Shown here in pieces: positions 18,145 through 28,222 of a stretch of DNA of 64,000 nt. Origin of the DNA: Methanosarcina sp. (GTDB lineage Archaea; Halobacteriota; Methanosarcinia; Methanosarcinales; Methanosarcinaceae); NCBI RefSeq assembly GCF_028693135.1, contig NZ_JAQUVZ010000002.1:124001-188000 (forward strand), read 5' to 3'. Numbering within the stretch: the first letter of the stretch is position 1; each line of letters opens with the position of its first letter. Both the position numbers and the translations under genes were made by a program. The notes beneath the pieces were generated by a model that was given only the letters and a program-made list of their open reading frames with translations, did no database searches and was not told the DNA's origin.

Positions 18145-18240
18145 GCCGGGCCGCGAGATAAGCTGGCGGAAGCGCCTGTATTACCTGTGAATTAAAAACC
18201 AACCCCGAGGTAAAGGAAAGTGCTCTCTCGGCCCGTGGGC
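18145..18240 (+). ncRNA. Candidate structured RNA, three-stem junction
   Basis: In an otherwise AT-rich gap, GGGCCG-C-GAGA (18148-18158) can pair with TCTC-T-CGGCCC (18224-18234) with one mismatch. Inside are a GGCG/CGCC hairpin (18165-18176) and a TTACCT/AGGTAA stem (18181-18214). The pairing closes a three-way junction, followed by a GC-rich 3' end. The strand is chosen arbitrarily since the structure also folds in reverse, in which case it would lie 3' of trkH. It is not a tRNA, and I could not match it to SRP RNA, RNase P RNA or a known riboswitch. Confidence 0.4.
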
Positions 18241-18442
18241 ATTTCTTCAGCTTATTGTCTCTCTTAATGAGATGTCGTTTTGTTGGTCGCTTTTTATCTG
18301 GTTGGTGGCTGGTCCAGGCCCATTGGCAGCGCAGGGAGTGAAAAATGAAAGATCCTCTCCCCCGGGGCTCTGGAATAGATCAACAGTTAATCAGACCCCA
18401 CCCATGTTTTGCTTAAAGCTGAAAAGGATGGTACTCAAAAAA
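18241..18442. other. Intergenic region between the RNA candidate and trkH
   Basis: About 200 bases between convergent genes, moderately GC-rich with CCCCCGGGG near 18358. An 81-codon frame overlaps trkH in antisense and has no ribosome site, so I do not accept it. The region may continue the structured RNA on either side. Confidence 0.4.
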
Positions 18443-19873
18443 TCACTTGTTCCAGAACTCCGGCGTAAAGAGCACGATAACGGTGTAGACTTCAAGCCTT
18501 CCAATCCACATATTTGAAATCATTATTAATTTTCCGAGAGGAGGGATGGGGTCAAAAGTACCCATAGGGCCTACCACATTCAGGCCTGGACCTATGTTCC
18601 CGAGAGTGGCTATGGAAGCAGTAATTGAAGTTATGATGTCCATACCCAATACCGAGAGGAGAAGGGCGCTTGAGATAAAAATAAGGAGATAGATCACTAC
18701 AAAAGAGAAAATAGAGTTTATAACCTCATCTGGCACGGTTTTATTGTTGAATTTTACACTTCTTATGGCTCTCGGATGAAGGGACTTGAAAAGTTCTACT
18801 CTTCCGTGCCTGAGGAGCATAAGGATGCGCACAACCTTAATGCCTCCACCTGTAGAACCGGCACACCCGCCAATAAACATAACGAGAAGAAGAACCATCT
18901 TTCCCGATTCGGACCAGAGGTTAAAGTCCGTTGTGGCAAACCCCGTCGTGGTCATGATGGAAACTACCTGAAAGATGGAAAGCCTGAAAGAATCAAAAAG
19001 ACCTGTACCAAGGTCGCGATAGAGCAGAAGGGTCAAAAGTCCGGTTGCTGCTAGGGTGAGGGCTGTATAGAAGCGGAATTCATCGTCTTTTAGAAGGAAG
19101 TCCTTGTCAACATAAATCGCTCTGTAATGAAGGGCAAAGTTTGCGCCTGCGACGAACATAAAGAAAGTTATTATGAATTCGACCAGAGGGCTGTGAAAAG
19201 CTTCAATGCTCGCCCCATAAGGCGAGAAACCTCCACAGGCCATTGTGGTAAAAGTATGAGTGATTGCATCATATAGCGAAAGACCTGCAAGCATGAGAGC
19301 GACAACCTGCGCAAATGAGATGACAAAATAGACCATCCACAGGATCTTTGCAGTTTCCCTTATTCTTGGTTTTAGCTTATCTTCCGTGGGCCCCGGGGCT
19401 TCAGCCCGGAAAAGCTGGCGGCCGGCAACTCCGAGTTTTGGCAGGATAGCAATGAAGAGCACAATAATGCCCATACCGCCCAGCCACTGCATCATACACC
19501 GCCAGAAGAGAATGCCTTTAGGATGGCTTCCGATATCAGTAAGGATTGTCGAACCTGTGGTGGTAAAGGCCGACATGGATTCAAAAAGAGAATTGAGGGG
19601 AGAAATCCCGTCCAGCATGAAAGGAATTGCCCCGAAAACAGCAGCAGCAAGCCAACCCAGAGCAACGATTGCAAAGCCTTCTTTGCGCATCCAGTCTTCA
19701 TCGGTTTTGTAGGAAAGCAGGATTAAGCCGGTAAGGACGGTTATTACTATAGAAACAAGAAAAGGCGTCAGGCTTTCTCCGTAATAGTAAGCGACTCCAA
19801 GAGGAATAACCATAAGCATTCCAAGAAGCCTGAGTAAACCGCCAAGCACATAAAAAACAATCTTAAAATTCAT
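18443..19873 (-). CDS. trkH: Potassium uptake protein TrkH (membrane subunit)
   Basis: Ion-conducting subunit of a Trk-type K+ uptake system, 476 residues with about ten membrane helices. The four selectivity-filter loops of the family are visible: TTTGSTIL, TMACGGFSPYG, TTTGFATTD and TLGNIGPGLN. A charged loop with LFRAEAPGPTEDKLKPRIRE (residues about 155-175) is the cytosolic TrkA-contacting segment in relatives. It lies downstream of two trkA genes in the same direction, 80 bases after the nearer one. Confidence 0.96.
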   Translation of the reverse strand: MNFKIVFYVLGGLLRLLGMLMVIPLGVAYYYGESLTPFLVSIVITVLTGLILLSYKTDEDWMRKEGFAIVALGWLAAAVFGAIPFMLDGISPLNSLFESMSAFTTTGSTILTDIGSHPKGILFWRCMMQWLGGMGIIVLFIAILPKLGVAGRQLFRAEAPGPTEDKLKPRIRETAKILWMVYFVISFAQVVALMLAGLSLYDAITHTFTTMACGGFSPYGASIEAFHSPLVEFIITFFMFVAGANFALHYRAIYVDKDFLLKDDEFRFYTALTLAATGLLTLLLYRDLGTGLFDSFRLSIFQVVSIMTTTGFATTDFNLWSESGKMVLLLVMFIGGCAGSTGGGIKVVRILMLLRHGRVELFKSLHPRAIRSVKFNNKTVPDEVINSIFSFVVIYLLIFISSALLLSVLGMDIITSITASIATLGNIGPGLNVVGPMGTFDPIPPLGKLIMISNMWIGRLEVYTVIVLFTPEFWNK

Positions 19874-19891
19874 GCATATCCTCTGTTTTTG

Positions 19892-19942
19892 CAGCTTATG
19901 ATCCTTTTAATGTATTCAGCTTATGATCCATTTAAAGTATTC
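19892..19942. repeat. 25-base direct repeat in the trkA-trkH gap
   Basis: CAGCTTATGATCC followed by TTTTAA or TTTAAA and GTATT occurs twice, starting at 19892 and 19917, immediately upstream of trkH. It could be a pair of binding sites or a simple duplication. Confidence 0.6.
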
Positions 19943-19953
19943 ATATTTATTGC

Positions 19954-21300
19954 TTACCTGAACAATTTATCAACATGTGGGACAGCGGAAGAAAGAGCAA
20001 AAACGATGACTTTGTCTCCTTCCCGGATGATAAACTCCCCTCTGGGAACAACAACATCACCATTATGAACCACCATGGTAATGATTGCACCTTTTGGAAA
20101 TTTGACCTTGTTGAGCGGTTTTCCTACGATTTTTGACTGCAATGATGCCGTATATTCGATAATTTCTGCTTTTTCACCCTCAAGAGTTGCAAGAGTTTCT
20201 ATGCCTTTCCCCATAGTAAGTTTGAGGACTTCGTTTACGGTTGCTGCTCTCGGGCTTACTGCAATATCGATTCCCACCATCTCGAAAAGAGGCACATAGT
20301 CCGAGCGGTCAGCTCTTGCAATCACTTTTTTGGCGCCCATTTGCTTTGCAAGCAGGGCACAGAGAAGGTTCTTTTCGTCGCTGTCCGTAACTGCAATAAC
20401 AACATCCATGTCCTCGATATTTTCTTCCCTGAGAAGGCTGACATCAGTGCCGTCCCCATTGAGTATAAGAGCATTTTCCAGCACCTCGGCCACTTCTATG
20501 CAGCGGCTTTTCCGGTACTCAATAATTTTGAGGTCGGCGTTCTCATCCTTATCGATAATTTTGGCAAGGTAAAAACCCACAATTCCGCAGCCAATAAGGA
20601 GAATTCTGTTTCTGTGGGATTCTTCGTCTCCGAAAATGCTCTTGAGACCTTCCATGGACCTGGGCTTGCCAATGATCACCATGTGATCATTTTTTTTGAT
20701 TATATCGTCCCCACGAGGGATGAGTATTTCGTTTTCCCGAAAGATAGCACTGACAATACAGCAGTCTTCAAGCTTGAGGTCCTGCAAATGCTTCCCTACA
20801 TACCTGTTGTTAGGGCGGATGGCAAATTCCATCATCTGAACTTTACCCCCGGCAAACATTTCCGCATCTATTGCAGAAGGGTTTGAAAGCACCTCGGCAA
20901 CCTCTGAAGCGAGCGCGAGTTCAGGGCAGATCATAACGTCTACCCCCACCTGTGCTCTGGAAGTAACGGGTACATCTATATAATCAGGATTGCTCACCCG
21001 GGCAATGGTTTTTGTTTCTCCCCAGCCGACATGAGATTTTATGATCAGCTTTGCGGTCATACAGGCAACGATATTAACTTCATCGACCCCGGTAACAGCA
21101 ACGAGAATATCCGCATCAGGAAGAATGCTTGCAAGAACATCGGCGTTTGCGCCGTTCCCTTCCACAACCTGAACATCCAGTTCATCGGCCCGTCTAAGAG
21201 CGTCCTCATCGTTATCGATAACAACCACATCGTGTGTGAGGGAAAGAAACTTTGCGATATGATATCCAACTTCGCCTGCTCCGATAACCACTGCTTTCAT
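19954..21300 (-). CDS. trkA: Trk system regulatory protein TrkA, copy 1
   Basis: Cytoplasmic gating subunit of the K+ transporter, 448 residues built of two RCK halves. Each half has a nucleotide-binding Rossmann start, VIGAGEVGYHIAKFLS at residue 4 and LLIGCGIVGFYLAKIIDK near residue 230, followed by an RCK_C ligand domain, the last ending near VIVFALSSAVPHVDKLFR. It is strongly similar to the second copy over its full length. Next to trkH it is the likely direct partner. Confidence 0.95.
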   Translation of the reverse strand: MKAVVIGAGEVGYHIAKFLSLTHDVVVIDNDEDALRRADELDVQVVEGNGANADVLASILPDADILVAVTGVDEVNIVACMTAKLIIKSHVGWGETKTIARVSNPDYIDVPVTSRAQVGVDVMICPELALASEVAEVLSNPSAIDAEMFAGGKVQMMEFAIRPNNRYVGKHLQDLKLEDCCIVSAIFRENEILIPRGDDIIKKNDHMVIIGKPRSMEGLKSIFGDEESHRNRILLIGCGIVGFYLAKIIDKDENADLKIIEYRKSRCIEVAEVLENALILNGDGTDVSLLREENIEDMDVVIAVTDSDEKNLLCALLAKQMGAKKVIARADRSDYVPLFEMVGIDIAVSPRAATVNEVLKLTMGKGIETLATLEGEKAEIIEYTASLQSKIVGKPLNKVKFPKGAIITMVVHNGDVVVPRGEFIIREGDKVIVFALSSAVPHVDKLFR

Positions 21301-21654
21301 AAGATTCCCTCAAAGAAAAGACTGTTTCCAAATAGATTATCCTGCTTGCTTAAGTAGTCTTTGGAAATAAGAAAACGTAAACGGGCAGATATTTAAGAAA
21401 TATACTCTCCACCTTATGAAATTTGGAATTTATTGGCTCAAAATTCACTGAGATAACTGAAAATAATATATAAAACAAAATGAAGACAAAGATATCAAAG
21501 ACACATATGTAGATCAAATCAAAAAAAGAGATATTCCTGCAAAAAAGAATCCTGGTGGTGCATTTAAGCACCAGTTATGTGTATGAAAACAAAATAATGA
21601 ATGAATTAAAAGATGTTTTATTATTCAGAGGAAAAACATCTTAGCTCGTAAAAC
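21301..21654. other. AT-rich gap between the trkA copies
   Basis: About 350 bases without a supported gene. A 73-codon minus-strand frame (21350-21571) is hydrophobic but lacks a ribosome site and reads low-complexity AT-rich DNA. It probably carries the promoter of trkA copy 1. Confidence 0.55.
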
Positions 21655-23001
21655 TTACCTGAAAATTTTTTCCACTTCAGAAACAGCAGAAGCCATGGAA
21701 AAAATAACTACACGGTCCCCTTTGTTGATTACGAAATCCCCTCTTGGAATTATAGTATCTTTTCCGCGTACTACCATGTTGATAAGGGCTCCTTTAGGGA
21801 ACTTTACTTTGTTTAAAGGCTTGCCGACAATCCTGCACTTCTCAGAAGCCGTATATTCTATGATTTCAGCTTTTTCACCTTCGATAGTCGTGAGCGTCTG
21901 TATTCCTTTGCCCATGGTAAGTTTTAGGACCTCATTTACGGTTGCTTCCCTGGGACTTACTGCCATGTCTATTCCGACCATCTCAAAAAGAGGCAGGTAG
22001 TCCGAGCGGTCAGCTCTTGCAATTACCTTCTTTGCCCCGAGCTGCTTTGCGAGCAGGGCACAGAGAAGGTTCTTTTCATCACTGTTCGTAACCGCAACAA
22101 CAACATCCATATCCTCAATATTCTCTTCCCTGAGAAGGCTAACATCAGTCCCGTCCCCGTTGAGCACAAGGGCGTTTTCAAGCATCTCAACCACTTCTAT
22201 GCAACGGCTCTTCCTATTCTCAATAATCTTCAGGTCAACGTTTTCTTCTTTGTCTATCAGTTTTGCCAGATAGATACCTACAATTCCGCAGCCAATAAGG
22301 AGAATTCTGGTTCTGTGAGGCACCTGACTTCCGAAAACAGCTTCAAGGTTTTCCATAGCTTCTGGCTTTCCCACAACTACCATGTGGTCGTTTACCTTGA
22401 TTAAATCGTCTCCGTGAGGAATTATTATTTCGTTTTCCCGGAAAACCGCACTGACGATGCAGCAGTCAGCAAGCTGAAGGTCCTGTATCTTCTTTCCCAC
22501 AAGTCTGCTTTCCGAACTTATTGCAAACTCAGTCATCTTTACTTTCCCCTCGGCAAACATCTCCGCATCTATGGCAGAAGGGCTTGAGAGTACATCAGCA
22601 ATTTCCGATGCGAGAGCAAGTTCAGGGCAGATCATAAGGTCAACGCCAACCTGAGCCCTTGAAGTAACTGGAGAATCTATGTAATCGGGATTGCTAACCC
22701 TTGCTATGGTCTTTGTGGCCTTCCAGCCGGGTTTGCTCTTTGTAATCAGCTTGGTGGTCATGCAGGCAACGATGTTGATTTCATCAACGCCTGTAACAGC
22801 CACGAGAAGGTCAGCATTCTGCAAGACTTTTGAAAGAATATCCGCGTTTGCGCCGTTTCCTTCAATTACGAGCACATCAAGTTCATCTACTCTTCTTGCT
22901 GCTTCCTCGTCTTTCTCTATAATTACCACATCATTTTTAGGAGAGAGGGCTTTTGCAATATGATAGCCTACTTCCCCTGCACCAATAATTACAGCCTTCA
23001 T
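21655..23001 (-). CDS. trkA: Trk system regulatory protein TrkA, copy 2
   Basis: Second TrkA of exactly the same length (448 residues) with VIGAGEVGYHIAKALS at the N-terminus and LLIGCGIVGIYLAKLIDK at the start of the second half. Conserved stretches such as SPVTSRAQVGVDLMICPELA are almost identical to copy 1, indicating tandem duplication. Differences concentrate in the second ligand domain of the first half and near the C-terminus. No second trkH is adjacent, so the copies may form mixed rings or bind different nucleotides. Confidence 0.95.
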   Translation of the reverse strand: MKAVIIGAGEVGYHIAKALSPKNDVVIIEKDEEAARRVDELDVLVIEGNGANADILSKVLQNADLLVAVTGVDEINIVACMTTKLITKSKPGWKATKTIARVSNPDYIDSPVTSRAQVGVDLMICPELALASEIADVLSSPSAIDAEMFAEGKVKMTEFAISSESRLVGKKIQDLQLADCCIVSAVFRENEIIIPHGDDLIKVNDHMVVVGKPEAMENLEAVFGSQVPHRTRILLIGCGIVGIYLAKLIDKEENVDLKIIENRKSRCIEVVEMLENALVLNGDGTDVSLLREENIEDMDVVVAVTNSDEKNLLCALLAKQLGAKKVIARADRSDYLPLFEMVGIDMAVSPREATVNEVLKLTMGKGIQTLTTIEGEKAEIIEYTASEKCRIVGKPLNKVKFPKGALINMVVRGKDTIIPRGDFVINKGDRVVIFSMASAVSEVEKIFR

Positions 23002-23084
23002 AGAACACCTTCAAAATAAACTGTTTTTAATGAATCTACCACTTCAGGAATTATTGAACCAGATGCAATGAGCATAGGGCGGAT

Positions 23085-23178
23085 TAAAATAAAAGTAATT
23101 AAAGCGAAAATAATCAAAGTAAAAATAACCAAAGTTAAAGTAGTCAAAGTAAAAGGGATCAAAGCTAAAATAAACATA
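23085..23178. repeat. Imperfect short tandem repeat
   Basis: Units of roughly 12-15 bases of the form AATCAAAGTAAAAAT recur about seven times with substitutions. The minus-strand frame across it (88 codons) reads a Leu/Ile/Thr-rich repeat and is not a convincing protein. The remaining gap from 23002 to 23514 is AT-rich with nothing further recognised. Confidence 0.65.
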
Positions 23179-23514
23179 AAAAAGATACCAGGCATAATGT
23201 TGAAGCGTAAAAGGCTGCTCGATACATGATCAGTTGTAGTAAAATAAATCAGCGTGTTTACCATCTCTGGAAATTAAACGTTTTGCAAACCAGAATTTCT
23301 CAAACCTATACTTTTGCGGATTAAATATGATTCCTAGCCATAGAATTAAACAGGTATATATAAATGTTTTCAAGCTTCCTGTATAGAAAAGATCTAAATA
23401 AAAAAAGAATTATATAAAGAAAATTATTAATTAAAATAGAGATAAAAAGGAAAAGAAAAAGGAAATTAGAAAAATACTTGAAAAAAAGTGAAAATTGAGC
23501 CAGAAACTCTATTT

Positions 23515-24684
23515 TCAACCCTCTAAGGCATCTTTTACCTTGTCAAAAAATCCCTTACTCTTGCTGGACTTATCACCTTTTTGCTTTTCAGCGTTACTCT
23601 TTCCCCCTCCTTCGGGCTTCTTTCCATTACTCAGGTATTCGAACTGGCGAAGAAGTTCTTTCTGTTCCTGAGTAAGTTTTGTGGGAGTCTTGATTATTAA
23701 TCTTATGAGCTGGTCTCCTTTGCCGTGACTTTGCAGGTGCTGTATGCCCTTGTCCTTGAGCCTGAAGACGGAATGGGTCTGGGTCCCAGCCGGGATGTTC
23801 ATTTTGACCTTGCCGTAGAGGGTATCAACCATAACGTCTGCTCCGAGTGCAGCCTGGGTGAAAGGTATTGACAGTTCGGAGATTACATCGTAATCGACCC
23901 TCTTGAAATGCTTGTGTTCCATCACATGGGTGATTATATAAAGGTCTCCGGAAGGCGCTCCCGGTTCTCCTGCATCTCCTTCTCCACTGAGCCTGAGGGT
24001 CATGCCTGAGTCTGCCCCTGCAGGTACGTTGACTGATATTGTTTTTCTGCTCCGGACTCTACCTGCGCCGCCGCAGACCTGACATGGTGACTCAATTATC
24101 TGGCCTCTGCCGTGACAGGTACTGCAGGAAGTGGTGCTCACGAACTGCATCCCTAAAGTTGAACGAGTGGTACGGACCTGCCCTGTGCCGCCACAGGTAG
24201 GGCAGCGCTTTGGGCTTGTGCCCACTTTTGCTCCTGTTCCCGAGCAGGCAGAACACCTTTCTGTCCTTGGAATATCAATGTCTTTACGGACTCCAAAAGC
24301 AGCTTCCTCGAAGGTTATATAGAGGTCGTACTGGAGGTCTCCACCTCTCCTTGGTCCCATAGGGCCACCTCTTCTGCCACCCCCGAAAAACATTTCAAAA
24401 ATGTCTCCGAACCCGCTGAAGTCCGCGCCCCGGAAGATGTCCTCTGCACTGTACTGCCCATCAATTCCGGCATGCCCAAAGCGGTCGTACTGAGCTCGTT
24501 TTTCAGTGTCTGAAAGAATAGCGTAAGCCTCAGAGATCTCCTTGAACTTTTCCTCAGCCCCTGCTTCCTTGTTCTTGTCAGGATGGTATTGCAGTGCAAG
24601 CTTTCGATACGTCTTCTTTATATCTTCGACTGAGGCGTCTTTAGATACTCCGAGAATTTCGTAATAATCACGTGTTGTAGCCAT
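23515..24684 (-). CDS. dnaJ: Chaperone DnaJ (Hsp40)
   Basis: Co-chaperone that stimulates DnaK ATPase, 389 residues. The J domain with [10 protein letters not shown] (HPD at about residues 34-36) is followed by a Gly/Phe-rich stretch ([15 protein letters not shown]). Next come four zinc-binding repeats, [24 protein letters not shown] and CQVCGGAG, and the C-terminal substrate domain. It is a full type I DnaJ. The Lys/Ser-rich C-terminus ending [12 protein letters not shown] is typical of relatives. It is last in a grpE-dnaK-dnaJ set, a bacterial-type chaperone machine that Methanosarcina is thought to have acquired from bacteria. Confidence 0.97.
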   Translation of the reverse strand: MATTRDYYEILGVSKDASVEDIKKTYRKLALQYHPDKNKEAGAEEKFKEISEAYAILSDTEKRAQYDRFGHAGIDGQYSAEDIFRGADFSGFGDIFEMFFGGGRRGGPMGPRRGGDLQYDLYITFEEAAFGVRKDIDIPRTERCSACSGTGAKVGTSPKRCPTCGGTGQVRTTRSTLGMQFVSTTSCSTCHGRGQIIESPCQVCGGAGRVRSRKTISVNVPAGADSGMTLRLSGEGDAGEPGAPSGDLYIITHVMEHKHFKRVDYDVISELSIPFTQAALGADVMVDTLYGKVKMNIPAGTQTHSVFRLKDKGIQHLQSHGKGDQLIRLIIKTPTKLTQEQKELLRQFEYLSNGKKPEGGGKSNAEKQKGDKSSKSKGFFDKVKDALEG

Positions 24685-24796
24685 CAGGATTCCCTGTTAT
24701 TTTAAAAAAGGATAAAAATCCGGAACCTGCAGACAGGTTACCGGTCATGCCTGCAAATTATCAGGCGCCTGTTGTTAGATATTAATTCTTCTTTAA

Positions 24797-26647
24797 TTAC
24801 TTACGCTTTTCGTCGTCAACTACCTCGTAGTCTGCATCAACGACCGTTTCATCAGGGTCTCTGGCATCCGTGCTTCCTTCTCCGCCTGCAGCCTGCTGTG
24901 CCTCCTGAGCTTTCTGATACATGGCTGTCGATATCGGATATACGGCTTCCTGAAGAGCCTCTGTCTTTGCCTTGACGTCTTCAATGTCCTTGCCTTCAAG
25001 GGCTTTCTTCAGGTCTTCGATTGCAGCATTGACCTTTGACTTCTGGTCTTCGGTTGCTACATCTCCAGCTTCCTTGATAGTCTTTTCTGAGGCATTGATT
25101 AGGGCTTCGGCGTTATTTCTTGTCTCGACTTCTTCCTTGCGCTTCTTGTCCTCTTCAGCATGAAGTTCCGCATCCTTTACCATGCGCTCGATTTCGTCGT
25201 CAGAAAGTCCGCCAGGTTTCTGGATGGAAATGGACTGCTTCTTGCCTGTCCCCAGGTCCTTTGCACTGACGTGCAGAATCCCGTTTGCATCAATGTCAAA
25301 GGTAACCTCAATCTGAGGGATGCCTCTCGGAGCCGGAGGTATACCGTCAAGGGTGAATCTCCCAAGGGTCTTGTTTTCGGAAGCTATCCCGCGCTCTCCC
25401 TGCAGGACATGGATCTCGACTGAGGGCTGGTTATTAGCAGCAGTTGAGAAGATCTGGCTCTTTTTAGTAGGAATGGTGGTGTTCCTCTGGATGAGCGGGG
25501 TTGCAATGCCTCCAAGGGTCTCGATACCCAGGGTAAGGGGGTTAACGTCGAGCAGAAGGATATCTTTTACCTCTCCGCCCAGGACTCCTGCCTGGATAGC
25601 TGCACCGATTGCAACTGCCTCATCAGGGTTGATGTTCTTGTAGGGCTTCTTGCCGGTGAAATTTTCCACAAGTTCAACCACGGCAGGCATCCTTGTTGCG
25701 CCTCCGACAAGGATCACTTTTTCAAGGTCCTTTGATGTAAGCTTTGAATCGCTGAGTGCACGGCGCATGGATACAAGAGTCTTTTCCAGGAGGTCTTCAG
25801 TCATCTTCTGGAACTGGGCTCTGGTCAGGTCAACATCCATGTGCTTTGGTTCCCCATCAGAACTGACTGTCAGGAAGGGAAGGTTGACGTTGGTGCTGGC
25901 AACTCCTGAAAGCTCTATCTTGGCTTTTTCAGCAGCATCTTTCAGGCGCTGGAGTACGGCCCTGTCTTTGGAAAGGTCAATTCCTTCTGTTTTCTTAAAT
26001 TCTGCGAGCAGGTAATCGATAATGCGCTGGTCGAAGTCGTCGCCTCCAAGGTGAGTGTCTCCACTTGTGGACTTTACCTCAAAGACTCCGCCTCCAAGTT
26101 CCAGAATGGATACGTCAAAGGTTCCGCCTCCAAGGTCGTAGACAAGGATCTTGTGCTCTACATCCCCTTTGTCAAGCCCGTAAGCCAGGGATGCAGCAGT
26201 CGGCTCGTTGATAATCCTCAGGACTTCAAGCCCTGCAACTGAACCTGCATCTTTTGTAGCCTGCCTCTGTGAATCGTTGAAATAAGCGGGAACTGTGATA
26301 ACCGCCTGCGTTATTGACTCTCCAAGATAAGCCTCTGCATCGGATTTGAGCTTCTGGAGAATCATTGCAGAAATTTCCTGCGGAGCGTATGCCTTCCCAT
26401 TAAGTGTGACTTTGTAGCTGGCTTCTCCCATGTGTCTTTTAATGGAGTATACGGTGTTATCCGGGTTTGAAATGGCCTGCCGCTTTGCGACCTGACCCAC
26501 AAGTTTCTCCCCTTTCTTAGAGAATCCAACGACTGAAGGAGTTGTTCTAGCACCTTCTGCATTCGGGATCACGACAGCTTCCCCGCCTTCCATCACTGCC
26601 ATACATGAGTTAGTAGTACCAAGGTCAATACCCAGTATTTTTGCCAT
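24797..26647 (-). CDS. dnaK: Chaperone DnaK (Hsp70)
   Basis: ATP-dependent chaperone, 616 residues. The nucleotide-binding domain begins [13 protein letters not shown] and includes [15 protein letters not shown] and [15 protein letters not shown]. The linker/substrate domain contains [19 protein letters not shown]. The lid ends with an Ala/Gln/Gly-rich tail and [14 protein letters not shown] start at 26647 gives the expected N-terminus [12 protein letters not shown]. It is separated from grpE by about 400 AT-rich bases, so it may have its own promoter in addition to read-through. Confidence 0.98.
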   Translation of the reverse strand: MAKILGIDLGTTNSCMAVMEGGEAVVIPNAEGARTTPSVVGFSKKGEKLVGQVAKRQAISNPDNTVYSIKRHMGEASYKVTLNGKAYAPQEISAMILQKLKSDAEAYLGESITQAVITVPAYFNDSQRQATKDAGSVAGLEVLRIINEPTAASLAYGLDKGDVEHKILVYDLGGGTFDVSILELGGGVFEVKSTSGDTHLGGDDFDQRIIDYLLAEFKKTEGIDLSKDRAVLQRLKDAAEKAKIELSGVASTNVNLPFLTVSSDGEPKHMDVDLTRAQFQKMTEDLLEKTLVSMRRALSDSKLTSKDLEKVILVGGATRMPAVVELVENFTGKKPYKNINPDEAVAIGAAIQAGVLGGEVKDILLLDVNPLTLGIETLGGIATPLIQRNTTIPTKKSQIFSTAANNQPSVEIHVLQGERGIASENKTLGRFTLDGIPPAPRGIPQIEVTFDIDANGILHVSAKDLGTGKKQSISIQKPGGLSDDEIERMVKDAELHAEEDKKRKEEVETRNNAEALINASEKTIKEAGDVATEDQKSKVNAAIEDLKKALEGKDIEDVKAKTEALQEAVYPISTAMYQKAQEAQQAAGGEGSTDARDPDETVVDADYEVVDDEKRK

Positions 26648-27052
26648 GTTATATCCTCACAGTAAATTATCAATTAAATTATTTAGTTAGATTAACTGGT
26701 TAAGTTGTTTGTTAGATTAGTCAGTTAAATTCCTGGTTAAGTTACCTGGAAGATACTTAACAAGCTTATTCAATCTGACCAATCGGCTCTATTATTTAGT
26801 TAAATTCTATTATTTAGTGAAATTACTTAGTCAAAGGGTTAGTCAAGTTACTTATCAATTAAGCCTACTTAGACAAGTTATTTAATAAAGTTGTCATGTT
26901 ACTGACAGGATTTCAATATTTTTGATTCACGTTTAGTAAATTGACATATTTTGAATTTAATATTTAGGTAGTTATTTAATATTGATTTATTCAATATTGA
27001 TTTAAACGTAAATTCAGTTTAAACATAAGTTTGATTTTGAATTATTCAGTCT
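26648..27052. promoter_or_regulatory. AT-rich, imperfectly repetitive leader of dnaK
   Basis: Roughly 405 bases in which short related units such as TTAAATTATTTAGTTAG, TTAGTTAAATT and CTTAGTCAAG recur many times on the plus strand. No gene is present. The position suggests the dnaK promoter, and the density of related units suggests binding sites or slippage-driven expansion. No specific heat-shock element can be named with confidence. Confidence 0.5.
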
Positions 27053-27646
27053 TTATTTCTTTATCTCTTCAGGGGTTTTAGACACCGAAACCATGGCAGG
27101 CCTGACAACTTTTTCTTTCAAAACATATCCATGTTTGTAAACCTCAACTATGGAATTATCCGGAACTTCGGAGGTTTCGATATGCTGGACAGCCTCATGC
27201 CTGTGAGGGTCAAACTCGCCTGCCTTTTCGCATTTAATCCTTTCAAGCCCGTACTTTTCCAGGATGGAAAAAAACTGCTTTGAAAGCTGCTCAATTCCAC
27301 TTACAATCGACCCCATATCTTCTGCAGTTCTTGCAGATTTTATGGCACGATCGAAGTTATCTGTCACTTCAACAAAGTCCAGAAGCACTTGCTCAAGCAC
27401 AGCTGTTCGATTTTCTTCCATCTGACGAGAGGTCCGTTTCCTGAAATTATCAAAATCAGCTGCAAGCCGGAAAAGCTGGTCCTTAAGAAGTTTGTTTTCC
27501 TCCCTGCAGGTAACTTCCTGACTTTTTTCATCTTTGGAACTTACAGGTTCATTTTCAGGACTTAATGTTGTTTCCTCGGAATTTTCAGCCTGTTCCTGGC
27601 TATCTTCGTTAGAGTGCATGTTTTCCTTTTTACTGGACTTCTTCAT
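27053..27646 (-). CDS. grpE: Nucleotide exchange factor GrpE
   Basis: Releases ADP from DnaK, 197 residues. The N-terminal 50 residues are acidic and disordered, then a long coiled coil (ENKLLKDQLFRLAADFDNFRKRT) leads to the beta-domain with FDPHRHEAVQHIE and VYKHGYVLKEKVVRPAMVSVSK, the family signature. A TATA-like CTATTTATAG lies near 27712-27721 on the minus strand, placing a start about 45 bases before the ATG. Confidence 0.96.
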   Translation of the reverse strand: MKKSSKKENMHSNEDSQEQAENSEETTLSPENEPVSSKDEKSQEVTCREENKLLKDQLFRLAADFDNFRKRTSRQMEENRTAVLEQVLLDFVEVTDNFDRAIKSARTAEDMGSIVSGIEQLSKQFFSILEKYGLERIKCEKAGEFDPHRHEAVQHIETSEVPDNSIVEVYKHGYVLKEKVVRPAMVSVSKTPEEIKK

Positions 27647-27772
27647 TTATCGATCCCCATTAGATTATTGCAACTGTTACACTCATATTGATCTGTGATT
27701 GTTTGTAATTCTATAAATAGTTTTCGGAGATGTATATGGCATATATTCCTGCAAAAGTAAAAAAAAGAAAAA

Positions 27773-28222
27773 TCAGTAAAAGTGGTTCTGAAGTTTATAA
27801 GATAGTGCTTTGAGCATTACAACACCTGCAATCATGCAAGCCGCAACTGCTGAAATTACCTGTTCCCATCCAAGGACGGAAATTCCCCCTCCTAACGCAA
27901 ACTGCACGCCTCCTACAAGAGAAACAAATACGAAGGAAAGCCCAAAACCTGCAAGTGTTCCTCCCATAAGGGAACTCATAGTGTCCAGACCCTGTTTCTC
28001 GTAGAAGACCATTCCCCCGATAAACATCACTGCAAAGATCATGAATACAAATGCAGAAGGCAAAGGACTTGATTTAGAAGAAAATATCTCAAATAGCCCG
28101 AGCCCCATATCAACCAGGAATATACCCATGAGAACCGAAATAGAGAGGGTTTTGACAAAAGGATTTTCAAACAAAGACTGAGAATTTGGGTTTTTGCTGT
28201 TGATTTTACCAGCCACCATCAA
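27773..28222 (-). CDS. Small integral membrane protein of unknown function
   Basis: A 149-residue protein with a polar N-terminal 25 residues and four hydrophobic segments: TLSISVLMGIFLVDMGLGLF, AFVFMIFAVMFIGGMVFY, GGTLAGFGLSFVFVSLVGG and QVISAVAACMIAGVVML. I do not recognise the family. It lies upstream of grpE in the same direction, 126 bases away, so co-transcription is possible. Codon use and length look like a real gene. Confidence 0.7.
   Translation of the reverse strand: MMVAGKINSKNPNSQSLFENPFVKTLSISVLMGIFLVDMGLGLFEIFSSKSSPLPSAFVFMIFAVMFIGGMVFYEKQGLDTMSSLMGGTLAGFGLSFVFVSLVGGVQFALGGGISVLGWEQVISAVAACMIAGVVMLKALSYKLQNHFY

Noticed and set aside
18145-18440. RNase P RNA or SRP RNA
   Set aside because: The conserved GAGGAAAGTC and ACAGAAA-type blocks of RNase P and the SRP apical loop are not found; kept as an unnamed candidate RNA.
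18272-18517. 81-codon plus-strand frame
   Set aside because: No ribosome site, overlaps trkH in antisense, and no family pattern.
22998-23518. Two hydrophobic minus-strand frames of 88 and 65 codons
   Set aside because: They read AT-rich short repeats; hydrophobicity follows from base composition.
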